Shown here: in pieces, positions 27,189 to 35,418 of the stretch
Position numbering within the stretch: the first letter of the stretch is position 1
Layout: each line of letters starts with the position of its first letter
Origin: Bacteroidaceae bacterium
GTDB taxonomy: Bacteria > Bacteroidota > Bacteroidia > Bacteroidales > Bacteroidaceae
Direction: 5' to 3'
Assembly: GCA_024401275.1 (NCBI GenBank)
Contig: JAKSLJ010000003.1
Location: 1-64,000 of the forward strand
DNA length: 64,000 bases
The notes under the pieces: model-generated
Told to the model about the DNA's origin: nothing
Seen by the model: the letters and a program-made list of their open reading frames with translations, nothing else
The model's database searches: none
Made by a program: the position numbers and the translations under genes

Positions 27189-29171
27189 TTATCTACTTCT
27201 GCCAGCCATCTTGGCTACCTGGTTGTGCAGATTCTTCATTTCCCTGTAGTGCATCATTGCCTCAGCCTGTTCTTCAGGAGTGGCATTCTCCAGTCGTTTC
27301 TTTGCCTCATCAAGCTGTGCTACAATCATCTGAAGGCGCAGGTCGATGAAGAGATGGTTTATGCTCTGGAAAATCTGCATGGCCTTCTTTTCCGGCTCCA
27401 TTTCCTCTGGCGCGATGTTCTCATTGACCATGATGAACTGTGTTGCCGTTTGGTTTATGGTAAAATCATCATGGCGCATGAAGTATTGCTCTGCAATAAA
27501 GTCCGGATTGTCCGACTGCTGCGCGGCTTCATTCGCTATTTGATTGTATATAGGAATAGAGAACTCGATCTCGTCCTCGGCAAAGTTCAGTTGCACAAGC
27601 TTTGCTAGAGAGACCATCGGATCGGTAGGCATGAGCATCTCGCCATGACGGATTATGAGCTGCATTATCATGGATTCAACTTCTTGCAGCTTTGTCTGTT
27701 TCTTCGGTATAGGCACCGCGTTTGCTGTGGCAGAAGAGACGGTAGCGCCCGATGCAGACGCTTTAGGAGCATTTCCTGCATTCGTACCCATCATCTCGGC
27801 ACGGTCTCGTTCCATCTGTTCAAGTTCTTTTTCGCGTTCCTCCTGCTTGCGACGCTCTTCGATGGCATCGTGGATGAACTTGTTGACACGACGGACTATT
27901 ACATCTTCGTGAACACCGAGCTTAGTGACACAGAGCGTAACATACATGGAACGCTTTATCGGGTCTTTTATCAGTGATACGCTCTTAAGTACACTGTCTA
28001 TGGCCTCAGCGCGCTTTATCGGGTCTGTGACGCCGTTGAGCATGATGGAGCATTTGAAGTCAATGAAGTCCGTCTGGTGCTTCTCCACATAGTCCCGGAA
28101 TTCCTCCGCCGTATGCTTTCGTGCAAAGCTGTCCGGATCGTCGCCGTCTGGCAGAATGAGCACCTTGATGTTCATGCCATGAGAGAGCAGCATGTCAGTT
28201 CCTCGCATGGCAGCATGTATGCCGGCTTCGTCGCCATCGTAGAGCAGAGTGATGTTCGGAGTAAGGCGATGGAGTATGCTTACCTGCTTCATGGAGAGCG
28301 CAGTACCGGAGTTTGCTACCACATTCTCTATGCCGCACTGGTGCATTGAGATGACATCAGTATATCCTTCCACCATATACACGCGGTTCTCCTTGGCAAT
28401 AGCTTTCTTTGCCTGGAAAAGTCCGTAGAGCTCGGAGTCTTTCTTGTAGAGTTCCGTCTCAGGAGAGTTTACGTATTTTTGTGCTACGCCTTTGGTGCGC
28501 GAGTCAAGGAGACGACCACCGAAACCGATAACCTTTCCGCTCTGTCCAAACCATGGGAAGATGACGCGACCGGCGAAACGGTCGATGAGTTCGCCGCGAT
28601 CGTTCTTGTAGCAAGTGCCGGTCTTTTCCAAATATTCAGCCTTGTAGCCTTGCTGTAAAGCTTTCTGTGACAAGGATTTACGGTCTGCTGGAGCATAGCC
28701 GAGCTTGAACTTTTGGATAATGTCATCGCGGAAACCACGGCTGCGGAAATACGGAATGCCGATGGATGTGCCGTCAACACTATTGTGTAGCTGGTCGGCA
28801 TAGTAATTCGCTATCCATTCGTTTACGATGAACAGGCTTTCGCGTTCCGTCTGTGCGCGGCGCTCCTCGTCTGTCATCTCCCTCTCTTGTACCTCAATAT
28901 TGTATTTGCGCGCAAGATATTTCAATGCTTCTGGATAGGACATCTGTTCATGTTCCATGATGAAGCCGACGGCATTGCCGCCCTTACCGCATGAGAAACA
29001 CTTGCAGTAGCCTTTGGCGCGAGACACGATGAACGATGGAGTGCGGTCGTTGTGGAACGGACACAATCCCTTGAAATTGGCGCCCGCCTTCTTCAGTGAA
29101 ACGAAGTCGGACACCACGTCAACGATGTCTGCGGCATCCATGATGCGCGCTATGGTGAGTCTGTCAATCAT
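27189..29171 (-). CDS. dnaG: DNA primase
   Basis: A 660-residue primase that makes RNA primers at the replication fork. The CHC2 zinc-binding domain has ligands C37, H40, C58 and C61 (LCPFHNDRTPSF, then CKCFSCGKGG). The RNA polymerase/TOPRIM core has YMVEGYTDVISMHQ and LLYDGDEAGIHAAMRG near residues 265-320. A variable linker (about residues 440-480) contains the Ala/Ser-rich segment NAPKASASGATVSSATANAVP, part of which comes from a small palindrome also found in purF. The C-terminal helicase-binding region follows. It lies 15 bases downstream of the S41 protease gene and 38 bases upstream of mnmG, so the three are probably one operon. Confidence 0.96.
   Translation of the reverse strand: MIDRLTIARIMDAADIVDVVSDFVSLKKAGANFKGLCPFHNDRTPSFIVSRAKGYCKCFSCGKGGNAVGFIMEHEQMSYPEALKYLARKYNIEVQEREMTDEERRAQTERESLFIVNEWIANYYADQLHNSVDGTSIGIPYFRSRGFRDDIIQKFKLGYAPADRKSLSQKALQQGYKAEYLEKTGTCYKNDRGELIDRFAGRVIFPWFGQSGKVIGFGGRLLDSRTKGVAQKYVNSPETELYKKDSELYGLFQAKKAIAKENRVYMVEGYTDVISMHQCGIENVVANSGTALSMKQVSILHRLTPNITLLYDGDEAGIHAAMRGTDMLLSHGMNIKVLILPDGDDPDSFARKHTAEEFRDYVEKHQTDFIDFKCSIMLNGVTDPIKRAEAIDSVLKSVSLIKDPIKRSMYVTLCVTKLGVHEDVIVRRVNKFIHDAIEERRKQEEREKELEQMERDRAEMMGTNAGNAPKASASGATVSSATANAVPIPKKQTKLQEVESMIMQLIIRHGEMLMPTDPMVSLAKLVQLNFAEDEIEFSIPIYNQIANEAAQQSDNPDFIAEQYFMRHDDFTINQTATQFIMVNENIAPEEMEPEKKAMQIFQSINHLFIDLRLQMIVAQLDEAKKRLENATPEEQAEAMMHYREMKNLHNQVAKMAGRSR
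27748..27767. repeat. Coding palindrome, family TVPDGSPSG, copy in dnaG
   Basis: CCCGATGCAGACGCTTTAGG matches the purF palindrome CCCAATGCGGACGCATTGGG at 16 of 20 positions. On the coding strand it encodes PKASASG. Confidence 0.55.
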
Positions 29172-29186
29172 TTAAGATGGATGTGA

Positions 29187-30800
29187 TTAGAATTCCTTTA
29201 TTGCTTTGAGGAAAACATTGTCATACTTGAAATTGCTTGCTACACCCTCTGTGAATCCGTAGCGACCGATGAGGATGTAGTATTCAATCAGCGACTTAAT
29301 CTGTTTCTTGTTGAACTCAAGGTCGTGGTCGATGTTGTGCTTGAGCTTCTTCTCAAGAGCCTCGAATTCCGCCTTATTATCTTCGTAATAGCCTTCAAGT
29401 TCAGCCACTTCCTTCAGGTTCTTTAGATACTTTTCCGTAAATGGATCGTACTTGAAATCAGCAGCGATTACTCGCTTCTTGAATTCGGCATAGTCCGTAT
29501 CAGAAAGTGTGAAGTTGGCGGTTTCTGCAATCTGCTTGTGGGAGTTGAGATAGTCGCAGACAAAGTTGTGCAGAAGTTCTGTTGAGTCAGCAGAGTTGAG
29601 GTAATAGAGTATGCGTGGCATAGTGTCAGCCTTGAGTTCAAGGTCAGGGATGATGCCGCTTCCGTCTGTAACCTCCTTGCCACTGCGGGTGTAGAATGTG
29701 TGCTTGAGGCTGTCTGCCACATGCTCTTCCTTACCGCGCTTGTAGTTGCGAGCCTGTATGCAGCGGCCGCTTGGCAGGTAGTATTTGCTCACAGTGACCT
29801 TCATTTCCGCATCGTTGGATAGTGGGACGGTCTGCTGTACGATTCCCTTGCCGTATGTCTTGACGCCGGCTATCTTTGCGCGGTCAAGATCCTGAAGGCA
29901 ACCAGCCATAATCTCTGAAGCGGAAGCACTTTCCTCGTCAACGAGTACCATGAGTGGCAGTTTCAAATCGAGCGGATCTTTCGTTGCCTTATACTGACGG
30001 TCAGTCTGCGGATTCTTGCCTCGTGTCTGCACTACGAGCTCATTGCGCTGGATGAACATATTGACGATGTCCACACATTCCTGCACACTTCCACCGGTAT
30101 TGCCGCGAAGGTCAACAACGAGCTTCTCCATGCCCTTTCGCTGGAGGTTGAGGAAAGCCTCGCGGAAATGGTCGTAGCAACCTTGGGTGAACTCGGTGAG
30201 TCGGATGACGCCGATTTTCTTTCCTTCATCATTATATATGAAAGAGCAAGCTATCTCTGGAGCCTTGATGGTCTGGCGAGTGATAATCTTGGTAACGACC
30301 TTGCCTGTAGAGCGCTTTTGGAGCTTTATCTTTGCTTTTGTTCCAGCTTCTCCGCGCAGGTGGCTGCTTACATACGATGTGCTTTTGCCAACCATTGTGG
30401 TATCGTCGATGGCAAGGATGATGTCGCCCATTTCAAAGCCCGCTTCCTCAGCAGGAGTGCCGGCAAAAGGGTAATGAATGACAACATGGTCCTTGTCTTG
30501 GCAGAGCTTGATAATGGCACCAATACCAGCATATTTGCCAGTAAGCATCTGGTTGAACTTCTCCTTGTCCTTAGCGGAATAGAACTCAGTGTAAGGGTCC
30601 ATCATCTCCATCATGCCGTTGGCTGCGTTGGAGATCATTTCTTCAGGATTGAGTGTGTCAACATACATGGTGTGTAGCTTTCGGCACACCTCATTAAACA
30701 AACTAACCTGCTCGCCAATCCTGTAGTAGTCCTGGGCGCTGGCAGCCAATGATGAGAAGCACATCATCAGCGAAAAAGCTATGTATCTTATATTTTTCAT
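29187..30800 (-). CDS. S41 family C-terminal processing peptidase (secreted, PDZ domain)
   Basis: A 537-residue periplasmic serine protease of the CtpA/Prc type with signal peptide MKNIRYIAFSLMMCFSSLAASAQ. The PDZ domain (about residues 85-170) has YAGIGAIIKL and GTPAEEAGFEMGDIILAIDD. The S41 catalytic domain has GNTGGSVQECVDI, the nucleophile Ser in VDEESASASEIMAGCL (near residue 300) and the catalytic Lys in TYGKGIVQQT about 25 residues later. It may trim or degrade envelope proteins. It is the first gene of a probable operon with dnaG and mnmG. A TACCTTTG promoter element lies 26 bases upstream of the start. Confidence 0.93.
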   Translation of the reverse strand: MKNIRYIAFSLMMCFSSLAASAQDYYRIGEQVSLFNEVCRKLHTMYVDTLNPEEMISNAANGMMEMMDPYTEFYSAKDKEKFNQMLTGKYAGIGAIIKLCQDKDHVVIHYPFAGTPAEEAGFEMGDIILAIDDTTMVGKSTSYVSSHLRGEAGTKAKIKLQKRSTGKVVTKIITRQTIKAPEIACSFIYNDEGKKIGVIRLTEFTQGCYDHFREAFLNLQRKGMEKLVVDLRGNTGGSVQECVDIVNMFIQRNELVVQTRGKNPQTDRQYKATKDPLDLKLPLMVLVDEESASASEIMAGCLQDLDRAKIAGVKTYGKGIVQQTVPLSNDAEMKVTVSKYYLPSGRCIQARNYKRGKEEHVADSLKHTFYTRSGKEVTDGSGIIPDLELKADTMPRILYYLNSADSTELLHNFVCDYLNSHKQIAETANFTLSDTDYAEFKKRVIAADFKYDPFTEKYLKNLKEVAELEGYYEDNKAEFEALEKKLKHNIDHDLEFNKKQIKSLIEYYILIGRYGFTEGVASNFKYDNVFLKAIKEF

Positions 30801-30825
30801 CGTCTATTAATTGGTACTTAGACTG

Positions 30826-30833
30826 CAAAGGTA
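30826..30833 (-). promoter_or_regulatory. Putative -7 element of the S41-dnaG-mnmG operon
   Basis: TACCTTTG on the minus strand, 26 bases before the S41 protease start, followed by GCAG. Confidence 0.55.
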
Positions 30834-30949
30834 AACATTTTTATAATAATAATACTTTTTCTTTTTGATTTATTTTGATAAATATTAAGAATGAAGCTCT
30901 AAGACGAAAATAAATCATTAATCATAAAACATAAATCATAAAATGTTAT

Positions 30950-30957
30950 TACCTTTG
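30950..30957 (+). promoter_or_regulatory. Putative -7 element of the tRNA-Asn pair
   Basis: TACCTTTG followed by GCACCC, 46 bases before the first tRNA-Asn. The stretch before it carries repeated AATCATAAAACATAAATCAT words. Confidence 0.6.
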
Positions 30958-31002
30958 CACCCGCAATCAAGCGAAATGGCCTCCAAAATGGCTTAAAAAC
31001 TT

Positions 31003-31076
31003 GCTTCAGTAGCTCAGTTGGTTAGAGCACATGACTGTTAATCATGGGGTCGTTGGTTCAAGCCCATCCTGGAGCG
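31003..31076 (+). tRNA. tRNA-Asn (anticodon GTT), copy 1
   Basis: A 74-base cloverleaf. The acceptor arms GCTTCAG and CTGGAGC pair with one G-T wobble, the discriminator is G, the anticodon loop is CTGTTAA between CATGA and TCATG, and the T loop is GGTTCAAGC. The 3' CCA is not encoded (CAA follows). Confidence 0.95.
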
Positions 31077-31114
31077 CAAGCGAATGGAAAACCATTTTCT
31101 TGAATTGCAAACTT

Positions 31115-31188
31115 GCTTCAGTAGCTCAGTTGGTTAGAGCACATGACTGTTAATCATGGGGTCGTTGGTTCAAGCCCATCCTGGAGCG
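31115..31188 (+). tRNA. tRNA-Asn (anticodon GTT), copy 2
   Basis: Identical over all 74 bases to the copy at 31003. The short upstream AACTTGCTTCAG context is also duplicated, with a 38-base spacer between the two genes. Cotranscription of the pair is likely. Confidence 0.95.
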
Positions 31189-31190
31189 CA

Positions 31191-31223
31191 AAAAGAGTTG
31201 ACTTTCGGGTCAACTCTTTTTTT
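31191..31223 (+). terminator. Rho-independent terminator after the tRNA-Asn pair
   Basis: A 12-base stem, AAAAGAGTTGAC paired with GTCAACTCTTTT, with a 6-base loop and TTT beyond. It starts 3 bases after the second tRNA. Confidence 0.9.
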
Positions 31224-31463
31224 CGTTTATACAGTGTTTCGCAAAAAAATATGCAGCACTGTAGCACTTCTCTTACCTAAAATGTTGATTATCAGAGTCC
31301 TGTTCAGTGCAACATGCCCCCAAATATGTTGCGCTAAGTAGCATAATATGTTGCACTAAGTAGCACCAAACTTAAATAATCAATGCTGTAGCTCCCTTTT
31401 TTAGGCGTGAGGAAACACGTTTTCTTTGTCGAAACGTTTTTTCTTTCTTGGCCTTAGGTGTGG

Positions 31464-31544
31464 TTTTCTTATAAGAAAACAAAATTTTTCTTATAAGAAA
31501 ATATTTTTTTTCTAGTAAGAAAATTAATATTTTCTAGTAAGAAA
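31464..31544. repeat. Array of four TTTTCTTATAAGAAAA-type palindromes (copy 1)
   Basis: Two units of TTTTCTTATAAGAAAA followed by two of TTTTCTAGTAAGAAAA, separated by short AT spacers. The same four-unit order occurs at 60709-60790. Confidence 0.8.
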
Positions 31545-31759
31545 CTGAAGTCTATCGCCAAGGGAAACAGATTCCATTTCCCAAGGAGAAGACTGTTTTG
31601 CGGCTCTCTTGTTTTAGACATAATATAAAATAAATGCAGAAATCTGTGTTTCTTGTACCATTTAACGATTATTAAGCAAAAATCCCTTAAATGCGAATGC
31701 TTTTCTATCAATAAAACATAAAACTTCAGCGAAGATTGTGAAAGAAATCAAAGTTTCAT

Positions 31760-31767
31760 TAACTTTG
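31760..31767 (+). promoter_or_regulatory. Putative -7 element of the small secreted protein gene
   Basis: TAACTTTG followed by GCAGC, 39 bases before the start codon at 31806. Confidence 0.55.
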
Positions 31768-31805
31768 CAGCTGAAAATTCATCTACATAACCGCCATCAT
31801 AACCA

Positions 31806-32285
31806 ATGAAACCGTTTTTCATCACACTTTTTTTGCTGTCCTCTGTCCTATGCATTCCCGTTCGTGCACAGCGTCAGATCATTGTGATGAGCTACGAGTC
31901 TCAGTTACCAATTCGTGATGTCTATATCCGAATAGACACATGCAAAACTCCCATTGTGACTAATTATCAGGGCATTGCTGTTATCCCCGATACATTTGTC
32001 GTTGCCACTTTCAGCAACAAGAATCACTTGCAAGTGAAACTCCGCTCGGAGGAAATTTCCGACAGCGTATGGCTTATTCCCAAGGCACACACACTTGATG
32101 AGGTCGTTGTTTGGGGACAGCGAAACGTTCTCTCCAAACGATTCGCCCTGCCAAAGACTACCGACCCACTGCTGAAACAGAAAGGTCCTTCCGGCAAAGA
32201 CCTCCTCCAAACGCTCTACGACCTTTTCCATTACAGGCGGAAAAAGCAGAATGAGAGAGCAAAAGAGATTTTGAAGAATTATTAG
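31806..32285 (+). CDS. Small secreted protein resembling a lone SusC/TonB-receptor N-terminal domain
   Basis: A 159-residue protein with signal peptide MKPFFITLFLLSSVLCIPVRAQ. The mature part (IIVMSYESQLPIRDVYIRID, then TNYQGIAVIPDTF) follows the pattern of a carboxypeptidase-regulatory-like domain. It is followed by AHTLDEVVVWGQRNV, which mirrors the LDEVVVVG TonB-box region of SusC proteins. No plug or barrel follows. Instead the protein ends in a basic tail (FHYRRKKQNERAKEIL). It is monocistronic with its own promoter and convergent with the ECF operon. It may be an envelope adaptor or a remnant of a receptor. Its function is unknown. Confidence 0.7.
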   Translation: MKPFFITLFLLSSVLCIPVRAQRQIIVMSYESQLPIRDVYIRIDTCKTPIVTNYQGIAVIPDTFVVATFSNKNHLQVKLRSEEISDSVWLIPKAHTLDEVVVWGQRNVLSKRFALPKTTDPLLKQKGPSGKDLLQTLYDLFHYRRKKQNERAKEILKNY

Positions 32286-32325
32286 CGTAACGAAAAAAGG
32301 TTAGGCGTTAGTCTCTTCTGCGTTT

Positions 32326-32913
32326 CTAGAATGCGTAGCCGAATGAAACATATGGCCAGAAGATATCAAAGTCGAAATCCTTTTTGTTTATGTTGAATAT
32401 CGGACTGATACCACATCTGAACTGGAAACCGTTCTTTGAAACACGCCTATAACCGATGTTGCCGTAGAAGAAATAGCCGAATTCCGTTTTAGAGATGCCC
32501 TCTTGGTCAAAATGTACCTCGTGTAAGTCATCGCCATTGCCTTCGAAATAACTGTAATGATACCCAGGGCGCGACTCATGAGCCAAGCCCAAGCTAACGC
32601 CTGCACCCAACTCCAGTTTTCCTTTGCCCTCGCCCTGAAGATAGTTTACTCCAAGAGGCATCATTACTGCATACTGGCGATCAGAACCGCCAAATGCCCC
32701 TAAGGTATTAAGGAAGGCATAGCCCACACCTGCTCTATACCCCCACTTTGAATCTGGCTTGAAACGGGCATCGTAAGTCGCACCTACCAAAACTGAAGGA
32801 CCGAGGAGTTCAAGGGAAACCGACTTGTCACGAATGCGTTCGTCTTCTTCCTGTGCACTTGCAGAGCCAAGAGCCAACACGCTAATAAACAATGTAATAA
32901 ATAGCTTTTTCAT
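32326..32913 (-). CDS. Small outer-membrane beta-barrel-like protein
   Basis: About 195 residues, starting at the ATG at 32913 where the signal peptide MKKLFITLFISVLALGSASAQ begins. The longer frame to 33033 would run into the upstream gene. The mature protein has strand-rich segments (VSLELLGPSVLVGATYDARF, then WGYRAGVGYAFLNTLGAFG) and ends FWPYVSFGYAF with a terminal Phe, typical of outer-membrane barrels. It is the last gene of the ECF sigma operon, 40 bases after its neighbour. The substrate or role is unknown. Confidence 0.7.
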   Translation of the reverse strand: MKKLFITLFISVLALGSASAQEEDERIRDKSVSLELLGPSVLVGATYDARFKPDSKWGYRAGVGYAFLNTLGAFGGSDRQYAVMMPLGVNYLQGEGKGKLELGAGVSLGLAHESRPGYHYSYFEGNGDDLHEVHFDQEGISKTEFGYFFYGNIGYRRVSKNGFQFRCGISPIFNINKKDFDFDIFWPYVSFGYAF

Positions 32914-32953
32914 AATTAATTCAAAAAAATCCATACGAGACGTCGGGCAAGCT

Positions 32954-33907
32954 TTAAAATCCCCACTTGACACCAATAGAGACTGGACGCATCTCTGTAC
33001 CAGTAACATAAGCAGTTGAAGTTTTATAATCATAATAATTGCGTTGTGTCGTCAAATTTGTAAGCGATGTTCTGACATAAATGCCCAAGCCTTTCCAGAG
33101 GTCTATTGCGCCGTAAAGATCTATTGAAATAGGTTCGAGTGCATCAAGCTTAGAAACCTCTTCAACAGTCTTGTCGTTCAAGTCGTATTTTGTCAATAAT
33201 GATGAATAATTGTTGAAGTTGAGTATTGCGCCTAATTGGAAATTACTTCCTACCGTTTTGCCTTTCTTGTTTTTTACCTGCCTGTAAGTATGTTCCCAAA
33301 GGAGAGGTACGGAGATGGAGAACACCTTGAAGCGTGAGTAGCTTGGCTTGCTGCCTTCGGGATAGTCGTAAACATAGAACGATTCATCCTCCGTAGGAAT
33401 GAAGCGTTTCGCATCTGTGCGACGGAAGTTGCGCCAAGTGAAACCGAGGGAGAGGCTTACCGCATTGCGACGATGAGGGAGCTTGGCAATTAGCTGCAAC
33501 GCGTTGAGCCAAGATATTTCGATGGATTGCAGAGAGTTTACCTTCCCGTCAAGCCCTCCAGACATGTTCTTAATAATGCCGAGGTCGATTCCAAGGTTGC
33601 AGGAAACGAAGTATGCAGGCTTAGTGGGATCGTCGGAACATTTGTCATAAATACGAAACTCGTTGCTTGATGTAGAGTATTGCACACTCTGCTTTTCTGC
33701 GTCTTTTGAAGGCTCGTTGAGCAGGAACTCTGTGTCTTTGTTGTTCTTCGCGCCCTTTATCGCCACGCTGACCTGCTTGCCGTTGTCGGAAATGACCACG
33801 GAATCGATGTCGTGGAAAGTCATTGTGGTATCTTTCTTTTCGTTTTGCGCGAAAACTGTAGTTGCCATGAAGGCAAGGATTATCGTTGATAAGATATGCT
33901 GTTTCAT
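32954..33907 (-). CDS. Envelope beta-barrel-like protein of the ECF sigma operon
   Basis: A 317-residue exported protein (signal MKQHILSTIILAFMATTVFAQ). The N-terminal region DTTMTFHDIDSVVISDNGKQVSVAIKG parallels the start of the next protein upstream (DSLVIRNAKKVDVKRSENGDIQLNVYGKEG). This suggests that the two are paralogues with a short strand-rich N-domain and a C-terminal barrel. It ends RPVSIGVKWGF with a terminal Phe. No enzyme motif is seen. It probably assembles in the outer membrane and is controlled by the adjacent sigma factor. Confidence 0.7.
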   Translation of the reverse strand: MKQHILSTIILAFMATTVFAQNEKKDTTMTFHDIDSVVISDNGKQVSVAIKGAKNNKDTEFLLNEPSKDAEKQSVQYSTSSNEFRIYDKCSDDPTKPAYFVSCNLGIDLGIIKNMSGGLDGKVNSLQSIEISWLNALQLIAKLPHRRNAVSLSLGFTWRNFRRTDAKRFIPTEDESFYVYDYPEGSKPSYSRFKVFSISVPLLWEHTYRQVKNKKGKTVGSNFQLGAILNFNNYSSLLTKYDLNDKTVEEVSKLDALEPISIDLYGAIDLWKGLGIYVRTSLTNLTTQRNYYDYKTSTAYVTGTEMRPVSIGVKWGF

Positions 33908-33943
33908 AATGTATGTATCTGATAATTAGGAGTTTGCCAATGG

Positions 33944-34798
33944 TTAGAAGTACATGCTTATGCCAAATGCGACCTCGCTAGTTCTTGGTCCCTTGTTGTT
34001 CTTGAACATATTGTCCGGCATATACATTATATAATATTCGTAGTTGCGCGTGCCTACGAAGAATTTCCAATCCACGGTAAACGGCTTGTAGTTCAGATTG
34101 TGGAGAGTTTCGGTAATTTCCTTGCCATCTAACTTGTATCTATTTACTAAATTCATGCTGAAGTTCCAGTTTACTATAGCTCCCGCACCGATGAACCAAC
34201 GACGACCGATAGGCTGATAGATGTCTTGGCATAGTTGCAATGATGCTGTCTGCATTGTGCTGCGGCTGCTGTACATGCCCTTTACGGTAGTTTGATGTTG
34301 CTGCATGATGTGGTTGTTCTCGTCTTTATCGTAGAATGTATCTCTCTTACCAAACCATAGTTTAGACGACAATCCAATGCCGGAACGAAACTGCGGACCG
34401 AACTTTATTGGTGCATAGTTGAAGCACAGTAAGTTGTGAACACCGGCTTCAATACCCAAACCAAATCCTTCTGATTCAAGTATTCCTGCATGCAAGCCGC
34501 CAAACGACCAGCGTGTCTTCGGCGTATTGCCAAGGTCTTTGTAGAGTTTCTTCTCCTCTTTTTTGAAGAAGTCAAGGTCAAAATCGGCTGTGTCAACTTG
34601 CTCTACCTGCGAAGCCTTGTAGGTATAGCGGAAACTTTCGTCGCCTTCCTTGCCATACACATTCAGCTGAATATCACCGTTTTCCGAGCGTTTTACATCA
34701 ACTTTCTTTGCATTGCGGATGACAAGAGAGTCGCTGCTCTGCGCCATAGCGTTCAGTGATGTTACGAAAAGTAAGAGTATAAATATGTTTGTTTTCAT
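33944..34798 (-). CDS. Envelope beta-barrel-like protein, paralogue of its downstream neighbour
   Basis: A 284-residue exported protein (signal MKTNIFILLLFVTSLNAMAQ). After a short N-domain (KVDVKRSENGDIQLNVYGKEG) the sequence alternates aromatic and polar residues, as in a barrel (WSFGGLHAGILESEGFGLGIEAG), and ends TSEVAFGISMYF. It lies 36 bases before the next paralogue. A palindromic element separates it from the DUF6108-like gene upstream, so transcription from the sigma gene through to here is probable but not proven. Confidence 0.7.
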   Translation of the reverse strand: MKTNIFILLLFVTSLNAMAQSSDSLVIRNAKKVDVKRSENGDIQLNVYGKEGDESFRYTYKASQVEQVDTADFDLDFFKKEEKKLYKDLGNTPKTRWSFGGLHAGILESEGFGLGIEAGVHNLLCFNYAPIKFGPQFRSGIGLSSKLWFGKRDTFYDKDENNHIMQQHQTTVKGMYSSRSTMQTASLQLCQDIYQPIGRRWFIGAGAIVNWNFSMNLVNRYKLDGKEITETLHNLNYKPFTVDWKFFVGTRNYEYYIMYMPDNMFKNNKGPRTSEVAFGISMYF

Positions 34799-34822
34799 AA
34801 TTTTTTGTTTTCTTTATTCTGT

Positions 34823-34923
34823 TGTAGGGCGAAGATTTGGCTTCCCCTTCGGCCGCCGAGCTAAACCTTCTGAGTCGTTCAAATGGATATCACTTCGGGC
34901 GGCTCGGAAATCCTCGCCCTACA
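34823..34923. repeat. TGTAGGGCGAGG palindromic element (copy 3, mid-length)
   Basis: It runs from TGTAGGGCGAAGATTTGGCT to TCCTCGCCCTACA. Its left part (CTTCCCCTTCGGCCGCCGAG) is the reverse of the extra segment in the copy at 13189, so it is an intermediate form in opposite orientation. Confidence 0.8.
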
Positions 34924-34932
34924 AATTATGTA

Positions 34933-35367
34933 TCATTTCTTCAACATCTTTCTGACTTGCTGCATGTTAGCGCAGCCGTCCATATAGATTACCACCACTT
35001 CCTTGCCACCTTTGAGCATCTTGTTTAGATAAAAGATGTAGCGGAAAGGGTGCAGCGTGCTTCCGTTGAAACAGTAAAATCCGTAGTAGAGCTTCTGTCC
35101 GATGTAAGAAACTTCCTTCTGGTCAGCCTTCTTCGCATCTTCAAGTACTAGTCGCTCTACCTCCGCAACTTGTGAGGCATCTGCAATGGCAAGACTATGG
35201 TAGATGTCCAGGTCGAAAGCTTCCATCTTCTTGCCCTTGACGAGAGTCTCCGTGACCTGCTTGTTGCCACGATAGCGCCCATCGAAGAGTTTGTTTATGT
35301 TCAAGCTCTTCTGACCGAATGCGATGGTCGGAAGTGCGAACATTATTATAATTAGTATATTTCTCAT
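34933..35367 (-). CDS. Secreted DUF6108-like protein
   Basis: A 144-residue exported protein (signal MRNILIIIMFALPTIAFGQ). The body KSLNINKLFDGRYRGNKQVTETLVKG and FYCFNGSTLHPFRYIFYLNKML matches my recollection of a Bacteroidota-specific family (DUF6108) found next to ECF sigma/anti-sigma pairs. A single Cys near the end (YMDGCANMQQVRKMLKK) is reminiscent of a short redox or metal site, but nothing firm can be said. It sits 51 bases downstream of the anti-sigma-like gene in the same operon. Its function is unknown. Confidence 0.55.
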   Translation of the reverse strand: MRNILIIIMFALPTIAFGQKSLNINKLFDGRYRGNKQVTETLVKGKKMEAFDLDIYHSLAIADASQVAEVERLVLEDAKKADQKEVSYIGQKLYYGFYCFNGSTLHPFRYIFYLNKMLKGGKEVVVIYMDGCANMQQVRKMLKK

Positions 35368-35418
35368 AATGTGGTTTTTAGCTTTTGGTTTTCAGTTTTT
35401 GGCTTATAGCCTTGAAAA

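Larger units (their letters stand above)
31224..31805. other. Gene-free intergenic region with repeats
   Basis: No credible gene. It contains a direct repeat ATGTTGCGCTAAGTAGCA / ATGTTGCACTAAGTAGCA (about 31325-31364), the TTTTCTTATAAGAAAA array (31464-31544) and the promoter of the next gene (31760-31767). Confidence 0.6.

Noticed and set aside
32914-33033. Longer start for the small barrel protein
   Set aside because: It overlaps the neighbouring gene's coding end, and the clear signal peptide starts at 32913.
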